Positions 33,770 through 42,194 of a DNA stretch of 64,000 bases are shown piece by piece. Location: contig NZ_CP022255.1 of the NCBI RefSeq assembly GCF_003119195.2, forward strand, positions 434,001 to 498,000. The letters are read 5' to 3'. Below the pieces are notes generated by a model that saw nothing but the letters and a program-made list of their open reading frames with translations, did not search any database and had not been told where the DNA came from. This stretch comes from Azospirillum baldaniorum. Its GTDB lineage: Bacteria; Pseudomonadota; Alphaproteobacteria; Azospirillales; Azospirillaceae. A program made the position numbers and the translations under genes. The first letter of the stretch is position 1, and the number at the start of each line of letters is the position of its first letter.

Positions 33770-34852
33770 ATGAGCACACGTCAATCCGGCTGGTCCCGCC
33801 GCACCCTGCTGAAAGCCGGCGCCGCCGGCACCGCGGCGCTCGCCATGCCGGCGATCTGGAGCCCGGCCCGCGCGCAGAACAAGCGCATCGTCGTGCGCGA
33901 CGACGGCGGCATCTACACCAAGGCCTATGGCGAGGTCTTCTACAAGCCCTTCACCGCGGCCACCGGCATCGAGGTCGTCGGCGTCCAGGCCAACGCCGAG
34001 CCGACCGCGCAGATCCGCTCGATGGTCGAGGCGAAGTCCTACACCTGGGACATGGCCAAGATCAGCGAGCCGGCCATCCTCATGCTGACCGCCGGCGACA
34101 AGCCGATGCTGGAGAAGCACGGGCTGGAGAATGATCCGGCGGTCGCCGCCATTCCCAAGCAGTACATGTCGGAATACGGCGTCGGCACCAACGTCTACAC
34201 CACCGTGCTGGCCTACCGCACCGACGCCTTCAAGGGCCGCAAGGCGCCGGCCTCCTGGAAGGATTTCTACGACGTCGCCGGCGTCTCCGGCCGCCGCGCC
34301 CTGCGCAAGCATCCCTTCGATACCATCGAGCAGGCGCTGATGGCCGACGGCGTGCCCACCGGCGAGGTCTATCCCTGCGACTTCGACCGTGCCTTCAAGA
34401 CGCTGGACCGCATCAAGAAGGACATTCCGATCTTCTGGACCAGCGGCGCGCAGGTCGAGCAGATGCTGATCTCCGGCGAGGTCGATCTCGTCCCGACCTG
34501 GGTGTCGCGTCCGCAGGCGGCGATCGCCGCCGGTGCTCCGGTCGGCATCGTCTGGGACCAGAACATCTGGGGCCTCGACAGCTGGGCCATCCTGGCCGGC
34601 ACGCCGAACGCCGACGCCTGCCGCCAGTTCATCAAGTTCACCTGCGATGCCAAGCGCCAGGCGGAACTGGTGAAGTACTTCCCGGCCGGCGTCACCCTGC
34701 CCGACGCCTTCAAGCACATCGACGCGGCGATCGCCCCCAACTGCCCGACCTTCCCGGCGAACATCGAGAAGGGCGTCAAGATCAACGCGCAGTTCTGGCT
34801 GGACAACCAGCAGAAGGCGCTCGAGCGCTACAACGCCTGGCTGCTGAGCTGA
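33770..34852 (+). CDS. ABC transporter substrate-binding protein (polyamine/PotD type)
   Basis: A 360-residue periplasmic binding protein. The N-terminus MSTRQSGWSRRTLLKAGAAGTAALAMPAIWSPARAQ is a twin-arginine signal peptide. The mature part follows the SBP_bac_1/8 pattern (KRIVVRDDGGIYTKAYGEVFYKPFTAATGIEV) of the spermidine/putrescine and 2-aminoethylphosphonate type. Such proteins bind polyamines or small organic acids; the ligand is unknown. It is 57 bases after the flavoenzyme gene. Two hairpins follow it, probably setting a higher level for this protein than for the transporter core. Confidence 0.92.
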   Translation: MSTRQSGWSRRTLLKAGAAGTAALAMPAIWSPARAQNKRIVVRDDGGIYTKAYGEVFYKPFTAATGIEVVGVQANAEPTAQIRSMVEAKSYTWDMAKISEPAILMLTAGDKPMLEKHGLENDPAVAAIPKQYMSEYGVGTNVYTTVLAYRTDAFKGRKAPASWKDFYDVAGVSGRRALRKHPFDTIEQALMADGVPTGEVYPCDFDRAFKTLDRIKKDIPIFWTSGAQVEQMLISGEVDLVPTWVSRPQAAIAAGAPVGIVWDQNIWGLDSWAILAGTPNADACRQFIKFTCDAKRQAELVKYFPAGVTLPDAFKHIDAAIAPNCPTFPANIEKGVKINAQFWLDNQQKALERYNAWLLS

Positions 34853-34857
34853 GGCGA

Positions 34858-34922
34858 CGGGACGCTCCGTCCCGACTGAGGACCCGCAACCGGACCCGCC
34901 CGCAGGACGTGGCCGGTTGCGG
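34858..34922 (+). terminator. Two stem-loops between the binding-protein and ATPase genes
   Basis: CGGGACG-CTC-CGTCCCG (34858-34874) is followed by 10-bp arms CCGCAACCGG and CCGGTTGCGG (34884-34893 and 34913-34922). Neither has a T-run. They fit an intra-operon attenuator or mRNA-stabilising structure behind the binding-protein gene. Confidence 0.6.
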
Positions 34923-34969
34923 GGCTCCCGCATGTTCCCCATTCCCCTTTCGACGCGAGGAGACCTGCC

Positions 34970-36100
34970 ATGTCGTCGTCCAGCCTAACCGTCCAGGGCC
35001 TCGCCAAGCGCTATGGCGATTTCGTGGCGCTCGCCCCCACGGATCTCGTGGTCGCCGACGGTGAATTCCTGACCCTGCTCGGCCCGTCGGGCTCGGGCAA
35101 GACGACGTTGCTCAGTCTGCTCGCCGGGCTGGTTCCGCCCGACGAAGGAATCGTGCGCATCGGCGCGCAGGACGTGACCTACGCCCCGCCCTACGAGCGC
35201 GACATCGGCGTGGTGTTCCAGAACTACGCCCTGTTCCCGCACATGACGATCGCCGAGAACATCGCTTTCCCGCTGAAGATGCGGAAGATCCCGGAGGCCG
35301 AGGCGAAGAAGCGCGCGCGCGAGGCGCTGGAGATGGTCCACCTGCCGCACATCGCCGGGCGCTACCCGCGCGAGCTGTCGGGCGGCCAGCAGCAGCGCGT
35401 CGCCCTGGCCCGCTGCATGGTCTACAAGCCGTCGATCATCCTGATGGACGAGCCGCTGGGCGCCCTCGACAAGAAGCTGCGCGAGCACATGCAGCTTGAG
35501 ATCAAGCATCTGCACCGCGAGCTGGGCACCACGGTCGTCTACGTCACCCACGACCAGGAAGAGGCGATGACGATGTCCGATCGCATCTGCCTGATGAATT
35601 CCGGCCGCATCGAGCAGCTCGGCACGCCGGCCGACCTCTATTTCCGCCCGCGCACCCTGTTCGTCGCCGACTTCCTCGGCGAATCCAACCTGCTGCCGGC
35701 CTCGCTGGGGCCGCGGCTGGGCGACGAGGCGGAGATCCGGCTGGGCAGCACCGGCCTTCCGGGCCGCGCGCTGGCCAACGGCCAGGACCTGCCGCCGGGC
35801 TCCCCGGTGCGGGTGATGGTGCGGCCGCAGAACCTGACCATCGCCCGTCCCTCGGGGGATGAGCCGGCCGTGATGGGCCGGGTGTCCGACGTGATGGTGA
35901 CCGGCAGCCTGACCAAGGTCTACATGCAGCCGCTCGACGACGCCCTGCCGCCGCTGGTCGCCGCCTTCGCCACCCGCAACGAGGCCGAGGCGATCTGCAT
36001 CGACGACGTGCTGGCGCTGTCCTGGGACAGCCGCGACGCCGTGGTGATCGCGGACCGCGGCCCGGCGGCCATGCCCGCAACCACGGCCAAGGCGGCCTGA
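34970..36100 (+). CDS. ABC transporter ATP-binding protein (PotA/polyamine type)
   Basis: A 376-residue ATPase: Walker A GPSGSGKTTLLS near residue 36, Q-loop VVFQNYALFPHMT, signature LSGGQQQRVALARC, Walker B IILMDEPLGALDKKLR, H-loop VTHDQEEAMTMSD, then a C-terminal TOBE domain from about residue 285. It has GCGAGGAGACC before the ATG. It energises the fused permease that follows one base later. Confidence 0.94.
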   Translation: MSSSSLTVQGLAKRYGDFVALAPTDLVVADGEFLTLLGPSGSGKTTLLSLLAGLVPPDEGIVRIGAQDVTYAPPYERDIGVVFQNYALFPHMTIAENIAFPLKMRKIPEAEAKKRAREALEMVHLPHIAGRYPRELSGGQQQRVALARCMVYKPSIILMDEPLGALDKKLREHMQLEIKHLHRELGTTVVYVTHDQEEAMTMSDRICLMNSGRIEQLGTPADLYFRPRTLFVADFLGESNLLPASLGPRLGDEAEIRLGSTGLPGRALANGQDLPPGSPVRVMVRPQNLTIARPSGDEPAVMGRVSDVMVTGSLTKVYMQPLDDALPPLVAAFATRNEAEAICIDDVLALSWDSRDAVVIADRGPAAMPATTAKAA

Positions 36101-36101
36101 C

Positions 36102-37886
36102 ATGAGCGACCAGATCATGACCATGCCCCACGCCGCTCCACGGCGCGGCGCCCCACCGGCCTGGCGCAAGCCGGTGCTGATGGGCGCCCCCATCGTCCTG
36201 CTCCTCACCGTCTTCCTGGTCTTTCCGGTCGGCCAGCTCCTGGCGCTCAGCGTCTACAACGGCCAGGGCTTCACACTGGCTCCCTACCAGCAGCTCTTCT
36301 CGTCCAGCCTCTACGTCACCGTGCTGTGGATCACGCTGAAGATCTCGCTGGCGACGACACTGGTCGCGGTGGCCGGGGCCTACCCCATCGCCTACCTGAT
36401 CTCCGTCACCAAGGGCCCGGCGAAGAGCCGTCTGATCTTCTGGGTGCTGCTGGCCTTCTGGACCAGCTTCCTGGTGCGCGCCTTCGCCTGGGTCATCATC
36501 CTCGGCCGCAACGGCGTCATCAACGGCACGCTGATGTCGCTGGGCATCATCGACCGGCCGATCGACCTGCTCTACGGCTTCGGCTCCGTGCTGGTCGGCA
36601 TGGTGCACGCCATGCTGCCGCTGGCGGTGATGACCATGCTAGCGGTGATGGAGAACATCGACCGCACCCTGCCCCGCGCCGCCAGCACGCTCGGCGCGCG
36701 CCCCGGCACCGCCTTCTGGACCGTCTATTTCCCGCTGTCGCTGCCCGGCGTCGCCGCCGCGGCGATCATGGTCTTCGTGTCGGCCATCGGCTTCTTCATC
36801 GTGCCGGCCCTGCTCGGCGGACGGCGCGAGACGATGATCACCCAGCTCATCATCGATCAGATCCAGCAGACGCTGAACTGGGGCCTCGCCGGGGCGATCT
36901 CGGTGCTGCTGCTGACGGTGGTGCTGGCGGTGTTCGTGCTCTACGACCGCGTCTTCGGCTTCGCGACGCTGACCGGCGAGACCGCGGGGGCCGCGCACAA
37001 CCGCGACACCGCCATGCGGCGTCTGGGCGGCCGGGTGCTCGGACTGCTGGGTGCCGCGAGCGACGCCCTGCTCGGCCTGTTCCCGCGCCGCCGCCCGCGC
37101 GGCACCGGCGAGATGCCGTCGGCCACCCTGCGGACGCTGGTGTGGACCATGCTGGTGCTCGTCAGCCTGCCGGCCTTCCTGATGATCCCGCTGTCCTTCG
37201 GCAAGGCCGGTCTGGCCTGGCCGCCCACCGGCTTCTCCCTGCAATGGTACGAGCAGCTGTTCCAGTCGCCGCTGTGGATGCAGGCGCTGACCCGCTCGCT
37301 GGTGGTGGCCTTCGGCACCGGCCTGCTGTCGATGGCGATCGGCGTGCCGGCGGCCTTCCTGATGGTGCGCAGCCGGATGCGGGGCAAGGGCGCGATGCTG
37401 GCCTTCATCCTGTCGCCGGTGATCGTGCCGCGCATGATCATCGCCGTCGGCATGTTCTACCTGTTCGCGCAGATGGGGCTGGTCGGCACCATCCTGGGTC
37501 TGGTGATCGGCCACACGGTCGTTGCCGTCCCCTATGTGGTGATGACGATGACGGCGGTTCTGCGCAACTACGACACCCGGCTCGACCTCGCGGCGCAGAG
37601 CCTGGGCGCCCGTCCGCTGGCGGCGCTGCGCCACGTCACCTTCCCGATCCTAGGGGCCGGCATGCTGTCGTCCTTCCTGTTCGCCTTCGCCACCTCCTTC
37701 GACGAGCTGACCATCTCGCTGTTCTCGTCGGGCGGTCTCAGCGCCACCCTGCCCAAGCAGTTCTGGGACGAGGTGACGCTGCAGGTCTCCCCTGTCATCG
37801 CGGCGGTGTCCACCGGTCTCCTCGTCTTCGTCGCGGTGCTGATCTACGCCGCGGACCGGCTGCGCCGGCGCAGCCTGGCCTCCTGA
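36102..37886 (+). CDS. Fused ABC permease (PotB-PotC type in one polypeptide)
   Basis: A 594-residue inner-membrane protein containing two complete binding-protein-dependent permease domains. The first domain has its EAA loop at AASTLGARPGTAFWTVYFP near residue 198, the second at AAQSLGARPLAALRHVTFP near residue 505, joined by a basic cytoplasmic linker (LGLFPRRRPRGTGEM) near residue 330. Normally these are two genes, potB and potC; here one protein supplies both halves of the channel. The start is two bases past the ATPase stop, so the two are tightly coupled. Confidence 0.93.
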   Translation: MSDQIMTMPHAAPRRGAPPAWRKPVLMGAPIVLLLTVFLVFPVGQLLALSVYNGQGFTLAPYQQLFSSSLYVTVLWITLKISLATTLVAVAGAYPIAYLISVTKGPAKSRLIFWVLLAFWTSFLVRAFAWVIILGRNGVINGTLMSLGIIDRPIDLLYGFGSVLVGMVHAMLPLAVMTMLAVMENIDRTLPRAASTLGARPGTAFWTVYFPLSLPGVAAAAIMVFVSAIGFFIVPALLGGRRETMITQLIIDQIQQTLNWGLAGAISVLLLTVVLAVFVLYDRVFGFATLTGETAGAAHNRDTAMRRLGGRVLGLLGAASDALLGLFPRRRPRGTGEMPSATLRTLVWTMLVLVSLPAFLMIPLSFGKAGLAWPPTGFSLQWYEQLFQSPLWMQALTRSLVVAFGTGLLSMAIGVPAAFLMVRSRMRGKGAMLAFILSPVIVPRMIIAVGMFYLFAQMGLVGTILGLVIGHTVVAVPYVVMTMTAVLRNYDTRLDLAAQSLGARPLAALRHVTFPILGAGMLSSFLFAFATSFDELTISLFSSGGLSATLPKQFWDEVTLQVSPVIAAVSTGLLVFVAVLIYAADRLRRRSLAS

Positions 37887-37935
37887 TCCGCACCGGAACC
37901 GACGCTCCACCTCTTCGCACTTCCAAGGATACATC

Positions 37936-38856
37936 ATGCTCGACGCCACCAAACTCCGCGGCATTCTGCCCGCCACCCCGACGCCGGTGACCGCCGACGG
38001 CACCATCGACGTCGCGGCCTCGAAGGCGCTGTTCTCCTGGCTAAACCGCCAGGGGATCGACGGGGTGGTTCCGCTGGGCGGCACCGGCGAGTACGGCGCG
38101 CTGGCGCGGGCGGAGCGCAACCGCTTCGCCGCGCTGACGGTCGAGGCGATGGACGGCAAGAAGCCGGTCATCGCCGGCGTCCTCGACACCGGCTATCACG
38201 ACGCCCTGGCCGCGGGCCGCGATTTCGCGGCGGCCGGCGTGGACGGCCTGCTGGTCCTGACGCCCTACTACACCAACCCGACCCAGGCCGGCATCCGCGA
38301 CTACTTCCTGCGCTACGCCGACGAGTCGCCGGTGCCGATCCTGATCTACGAGATCCCCTATCGCACCCGCATCGCCGTCGATCCGGAAGTCCTGCACGAG
38401 CTGTCGCGCCACGAGCGGATCGTCGGCATGAAGGCCTGCAACACCGACATGTACCATTTCCTGCGCACGATGGCCGGGCTGGACCCGTCCTTCGCCATGC
38501 TGAGCGGCGAGGACACGCTGTTCCCGCTGCATGTGGCCGCGGGGGCCAAGGGTGGCATCGTGGTCACGGCCAACCTCCTGCCGCGCGCTTGGCGCCTGGT
38601 CTTCGACCTCGCCTCGTCCGGCAAGACCGCCGAGGCGCTGGAGGTCCATCGCACCCTCATCCCGATGATGAACCTCGCCTTCGCCGAGACCAACCCCGGC
38701 CCGATGAAGTCGGTGATGGGCCTGATCGGCGTGAACGCCCCGGCGATGCTGCCGCCGCTGCGCGAGCCGCGGCCGGAACTGCGCGAGGCGCTGAAAAGCG
38801 AGCTGTCGCGCCTTCTGACCACCTATGAAGGGCTGCCGGCGGCCGCGGTGGCCTGA
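37936..38856 (+). CDS. Dihydrodipicolinate synthase/N-acetylneuraminate lyase family protein
   Basis: A 306-residue class I aldolase-fold enzyme. The Schiff-base lysine is in RIVGMKACNTDM near residue 163, the family tyrosine is in LIYEIPYRTR near residue 138, and the substrate loop reads PLGGTGEYGAL near residue 46 in place of the GTTGE of DapA. The family makes or breaks C-C bonds of pyruvate adducts or dehydrates keto-deoxy sugar acids. Because the operon imports an acid-type solute and contains a 2-hydroxyacid dehydrogenase, a catabolic lyase or dehydratase is more likely than lysine biosynthesis (inference). Confidence 0.9.
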   Translation: MLDATKLRGILPATPTPVTADGTIDVAASKALFSWLNRQGIDGVVPLGGTGEYGALARAERNRFAALTVEAMDGKKPVIAGVLDTGYHDALAAGRDFAAAGVDGLLVLTPYYTNPTQAGIRDYFLRYADESPVPILIYEIPYRTRIAVDPEVLHELSRHERIVGMKACNTDMYHFLRTMAGLDPSFAMLSGEDTLFPLHVAAGAKGGIVVTANLLPRAWRLVFDLASSGKTAEALEVHRTLIPMMNLAFAETNPGPMKSVMGLIGVNAPAMLPPLREPRPELREALKSELSRLLTTYEGLPAAAVA

Positions 38857-38941
38857 CCGGTGGCAACGCTTGCGCGTGGCATCCGGCGCGCCGGATGCTA
38901 TGCGTAGGCGCACCATGCCGACGACGCGAGGACGAGCACCC

Positions 38942-39826
38942 ATGAAGGCCGGAAAGACCACCAGAACGGGCGGCATGGCGGACGGCATGGCGGGCGGCGA
39001 CGCCCAGCAGGCCGATGCCGCGCCGACCGTGAAGCCGAAGGCCGACCCGCGCGAGTCGTCGCTGTTCGTCGGCTCGACCGAGAAGACCTTCCAGATCCTG
39101 CACGCCTTCGACGGCCCGCACCGGCAGATGCCGCTGTCCGAGATCGCCAAGGCGGCGGGGCTTGACCGCAGCGCCGCCCAGCGGCTGGTCTACACGCTGG
39201 AGACGCTGGGCTATCTGCGGCGCGTCCACGGCACGCGCAACTACGCGCTCAGCCCGAAGCTGCTTCAGTTCTCCTACAATTACCTGCGGGCGAACGAGCT
39301 GATCGAGAAGGCGTCGCCCTACCTGCTGGAGATCAGCCGGAGCGTCGGCGAGACCGCCAATCTGCAGGAGCTGGACGGCCACGAGATCGTCTTCGTCGCC
39401 CGCTTCCCCGGCCGGCATCTGGTGAACATCGACATCATGGTCGGCAGCCGGCTGCCCGCCTACTTCACCGCGTCGGGCACCGCCATCCTGTCGCGCCTGT
39501 CGGAGGAGGAGCAGGAGGAGATCCTGGCCCGCACCGATCTTCGCCCGCTCACTCCCTTCACCGTAAACGACCCCGGCCGCCTGCGCGCCCGCGTCCAGGA
39601 GGCGGCGGAAAAAGGCTATGCCGTGGTGACCAACGAGACGGTGATGGGCGACATCTCGGTCGCCGCCGCCATCACCGACGAGCATGGGCACGCGGTTGCC
39701 GGCCTGAACATTTCCGTCCCGACCACCCGCTGGACGCCGGAGTCGGCCGAGCAGGAACTCGCCCGGCATGTGCAGGTGGCGGCGACCTCCATTTCCGTCA
39801 ACAAATTCGCCGGCTATCCGCGGTAG
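38942..39826 (+). CDS. IclR-family transcriptional regulator
   Basis: A 294-residue regulator. A low-complexity N-terminus (residues 1-38) precedes the winged HTH (STEKTFQILHAFDG, with IAKAAGLDRSAAQRLVYTLETLGYL) and the IclR effector domain (ASPYLLEISRSVGETANLQELDG onward, with AYFTASGTAILS and the C-terminal AAAITDEHGHAVAGLNIS). It is the last gene of the operon and probably controls it, with the dyad at 32240-32256 as a candidate site. GAGGACGAG precedes the chosen ATG. It ends five bases from the convergent CDF exporter gene. Confidence 0.92.
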   Translation: MKAGKTTRTGGMADGMAGGDAQQADAAPTVKPKADPRESSLFVGSTEKTFQILHAFDGPHRQMPLSEIAKAAGLDRSAAQRLVYTLETLGYLRRVHGTRNYALSPKLLQFSYNYLRANELIEKASPYLLEISRSVGETANLQELDGHEIVFVARFPGRHLVNIDIMVGSRLPAYFTASGTAILSRLSEEEQEEILARTDLRPLTPFTVNDPGRLRARVQEAAEKGYAVVTNETVMGDISVAAAITDEHGHAVAGLNISVPTTRWTPESAEQELARHVQVAATSISVNKFAGYPR

Positions 39827-39831
39827 CGGCG

Positions 39832-40839
39832 TCACCGGTGTCCCTGGTCGGCGTGGGCGCACCCGCCGTGCTCCAGCTGCACCGTGGCGTGCCGGATGCC
39901 GAACCGTTCCTCCAGAACCCGGTTGACGTCGCGCAGCACTCGGTTCCGGTCGGCGCCGTCCTCGACGACCGCGTGCAGGGTTAGCAGGGGTCGTTCCGTG
40001 TTGAGCGACCAGACATGGACATGGTGAACGTCCGACACCCCGGCGACCTCGCCCAGGGCGGCGCCGACGCTGGCCGCGTCGATGCCCGGCGGGGTACCTT
40101 CGAGAAGGATGTGCCCGGCTTCCTTGGTGATCCTCCAGGCGCTGCGCAGGATGAGCAGGGCGACCACCACCGACAGGATCGGGTCGATGGGCATCCAGCC
40201 GGTCCACAGGATGATCAGAGCGGCGGCGATGGCGCCGACCGAACCGAGAAGGTCGCCGAGGACGTGGACGGCGGCCCCGCGGACGTTGAGGTTCCCGTCC
40301 CCGCCGCGGCTCAGGATCCAGAAGGCGAGGATGTTGACCAGCAGCCCCAGCGTGGCGATGACCAGCATCTGGGGTCCCATCACCTCGACCGGATCGAAGA
40401 GGCGACCGACCGCCTCGACGACGATCCACAGCGCGATGGCGAACAGGCTGATCCCGTTGGTGTAGGCGGCCACCACCTGGAAGCGGTGGTACCCGTAGGA
40501 GCGCAGCGGGTCGGCCGGGCGGCGGCCGAGGCGGAAGGCGAACCAGGCGAGCGCCAGCGCCGCGAAGTCGGTCAGCATGTGCCCGGCGTCGGCGAGCAGC
40601 GCCAGCGAGCCTGAAACGATGCCGCCCACCACCTCGGCCAGCATGAAGCCGCCGGTCAGCAGCATCACCCAGAAGACCTTGCGCTCGCTGCTCTCGGTCA
40701 CCGTCGGCATGTCGTGGCTGTGGCCCGCTTCGCCATACCCGTGGTTATGCCCGTGGTTATGCCCGTGGTCATGCGTGTGACCGTGCCCATGATCGTGCCC
40801 ATGATCGTGCCCATGATCGTGACTGTGATGATGTGCCAT
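39832..40839 (-). CDS. Cation diffusion facilitator (Zn/Co/Cd exporter, CzcD-like)
   Basis: A 335-residue inner-membrane metal/proton antiporter. The N-terminal 45 residues are an extreme histidine-rich sequence (HDHGHDHGHDHGHGH) that probably buffers metal. Six helices follow, with the transport-site motifs HMLTD in helix II (near residue 88) and HVLGD in helix V (near residue 193), the HxxxD pattern expected for zinc-type CDF proteins. A cytoplasmic ferredoxin-like domain with HHVHVWSLN closes the protein. The His-rich part is encoded by 12-bp DNA repeats. Last gene of the heavy-metal operon. Confidence 0.95.
   Translation of the reverse strand: MAHHHSHDHGHDHGHDHGHGHTHDHGHNHGHNHGYGEAGHSHDMPTVTESSERKVFWVMLLTGGFMLAEVVGGIVSGSLALLADAGHMLTDFAALALAWFAFRLGRRPADPLRSYGYHRFQVVAAYTNGISLFAIALWIVVEAVGRLFDPVEVMGPQMLVIATLGLLVNILAFWILSRGGDGNLNVRGAAVHVLGDLLGSVGAIAAALIILWTGWMPIDPILSVVVALLILRSAWRITKEAGHILLEGTPPGIDAASVGAALGEVAGVSDVHHVHVWSLNTERPLLTLHAVVEDGADRNRVLRDVNRVLEERFGIRHATVQLEHGGCAHADQGHR
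40739..40827 (-). repeat. 12-bp tandem repeats encoding the histidine-rich tail of the CDF exporter
   Basis: CCCGTGGTTATG-type units (three copies near 40739-40774) and CATGATCGTGCC-type units (three near 40789-40827) encode HNHG and HDHG blocks. Such arrays expand and contract by slippage in frame. Confidence 0.8.
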
Positions 40840-40902
40840 GTGTTCAGTCCGATGCCGTGTGTCAGTCCGAGGAACCGTTGAAGCGAACGCTGCGCCGTGT
40901 CA

Positions 40903-41553
40903 TCAGGAGGGCGGGAGGAGCGGCCGCACGGCGTTCAGGAACGCCTCGTAGCTCAGCACCCCCTTGTGCGTCTTGCCGTCGATCACAAAGGACGGGGTCG
41001 AATCGATCTGGTGCTTTTCCGCACCGTCGAGGCGCGACTGGAGGATGGCGTCGCTGAGAGCCTGATCGTCCAGGCACGCCTGGTAGGTCTCCTTCGGCAA
41101 TCCCGCCAGCAGGCCGTAGCGGCTCAGGCTTTCACGCGGGTCCTTGGCGTGGGACCAGTCGTCCTGCTTGGCGAACAGCACCGACAGGATGGCGAAGTAC
41201 CGTCCGGGCGGCACGCAACGGGCCAGGACGGCGGCATCGAGAGCGGCCCGGTCCAGCGGAAAGTCCCGGTAGACGATGCGGATCTTGCCGGTGTCGATCA
41301 ATTCCTTCTTCACCTGGGGCAGCACCTCGTTGTGGAAGGCGGCGCAGTGGTGGCAGGTGAGGGACGCGTATTCGACGACTTCGACGGGCGCGTCGGGGCT
41401 GCCCAGGACGCGCGGGGTCGTCGCCGTCGCGGGGGCCGCCGGAGCCGGGGCGGCGGCCGGGGATTGCGCCAGGGCCATGGGCGCGCCGGCCAGCAGGCCG
41501 ATGGCGCCGAGCAGCGTCACCGCCCGGCGTCGGTTGAACGGAAGGACGGTCAT
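40903..41553 (-). CDS. DsbA-family thioredoxin-fold protein
   Basis: A 216-residue exported thiol-disulfide protein. MTVLPFNRRRAVTLLGAIGLLAGAPMALAQ is a signal peptide with a twin-arginine-like RRR motif, followed by an alanine/proline-rich linker. The active site is C-H-H-C in ASLTCHHCAAFH near residue 70, and the cis-proline lies in DSTPSFVIDG near residue 183. The family oxidises or isomerises disulfides in the periplasm. It is placed between lspA and the CDF exporter gene in a heavy-metal operon, which suggests protection or folding of envelope thiols under metal stress (inference). Confidence 0.9.
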   Translation of the reverse strand: MTVLPFNRRRAVTLLGAIGLLAGAPMALAQSPAAAPAPAAPATATTPRVLGSPDAPVEVVEYASLTCHHCAAFHNEVLPQVKKELIDTGKIRIVYRDFPLDRAALDAAVLARCVPPGRYFAILSVLFAKQDDWSHAKDPRESLSRYGLLAGLPKETYQACLDDQALSDAILQSRLDGAEKHQIDSTPSFVIDGKTHKGVLSYEAFLNAVRPLLPPS

Positions 41554-41593
41554 TGTCGTTTTCTCCTCGCTGTTTGCCGGTGAAGCTTGGCAC

Positions 41594-42124
41594 TCAAAGC
41601 GGCTTGCCGTTCCGCTCGCCGGCCTCTTCGCTTCCGGCGCGGCGCGGCCACAGCCCGGAGATCAGCAGCAGCCCGACGCCGCCGGTGATCCCGATGTCGG
41701 CGACGTTGAAGGTCGGCCAGTGCCATCCGAAGGCATGAAGGTCGATGAAGTCGGTGACGGCGCCCTGGCGCAGGCGATCCACGACGTTGCCCACCGCACC
41801 ACCCGCGATGGCGCCGAAGCTCGCCGCCTCGGCGCGGCTGTCCGAGCGGGCCGCCCACACCACCAGAACCGCGACGACGAGCAGCGCGGTCCCGGAGAGC
41901 AGCCAGGGTCCGTAGGCGCTGTCGTTCTCCAGAAGCCCGAAACTGACGCCGGTGTTGAAACCGAGCACCAGATTCAGGAAGGGCGCCGCCTCGACCAGCC
42001 GCGGCGGTTCCAGGAGATGCTCCAGCGCGGCCCATTTGGTGAGCTGGTCGAGGACCAGGACGATGGCGCCGATGGCACCCGCCAGTCTCAGGCCGGCGGA
42101 CGGGGCCGCCCATGTCGTCTTCAT
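41594..42124 (-). CDS. lspA: Lipoprotein signal peptidase (signal peptidase II)
   Basis: A 176-residue inner-membrane aspartyl protease that removes signal peptides from prolipoproteins. It has four helices and the conserved blocks FNTGVSFGLL near residue 58, GGAVGNVVDRL with the first catalytic aspartate near residue 115, and FNVADIGITGG with the second near residue 140. The start has a clear GAAGGAAAG ribosome site. A metal-linked lspA next to a P1B ATPase is known from lead-resistance (pbr) loci; this copy is therefore probably not the housekeeping one. A 15-bp repeat lies between it and the ATPase gene. Confidence 0.93.
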   Translation of the reverse strand: MKTTWAAPSAGLRLAGAIGAIVLVLDQLTKWAALEHLLEPPRLVEAAPFLNLVLGFNTGVSFGLLENDSAYGPWLLSGTALLVVAVLVVWAARSDSRAEAASFGAIAGGAVGNVVDRLRQGAVTDFIDLHAFGWHWPTFNVADIGITGGVGLLLISGLWPRRAGSEEAGERNGKPL

Positions 42125-42134
42125 GATTCTTTCC

Positions 42135-42194
42135 TTCAAGCGGATGGCCTTCACGCGGATGGTCTTCAATCCGATGGCCTTCAAGCAGACGGCT
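42135..42194 (-). repeat. Four 15-bp tandem repeats at the ATPase-lspA junction
   Basis: Units TTCAAGCGGATGGCC, TTCACGCGGATGGTC, TTCAATCCGATGGCC and TTCAAGCAGACGGCT run head to tail from just ahead of the lspA start into the last codons of the ATPase gene, including its stop codon. Confidence 0.85.

Noticed and set aside
40739..40827. Regular short repeats considered as a possible CRISPR-like array
   Set aside because: The 12-bp units are contiguous without spacers and encode the His-rich tail of the CDF exporter.
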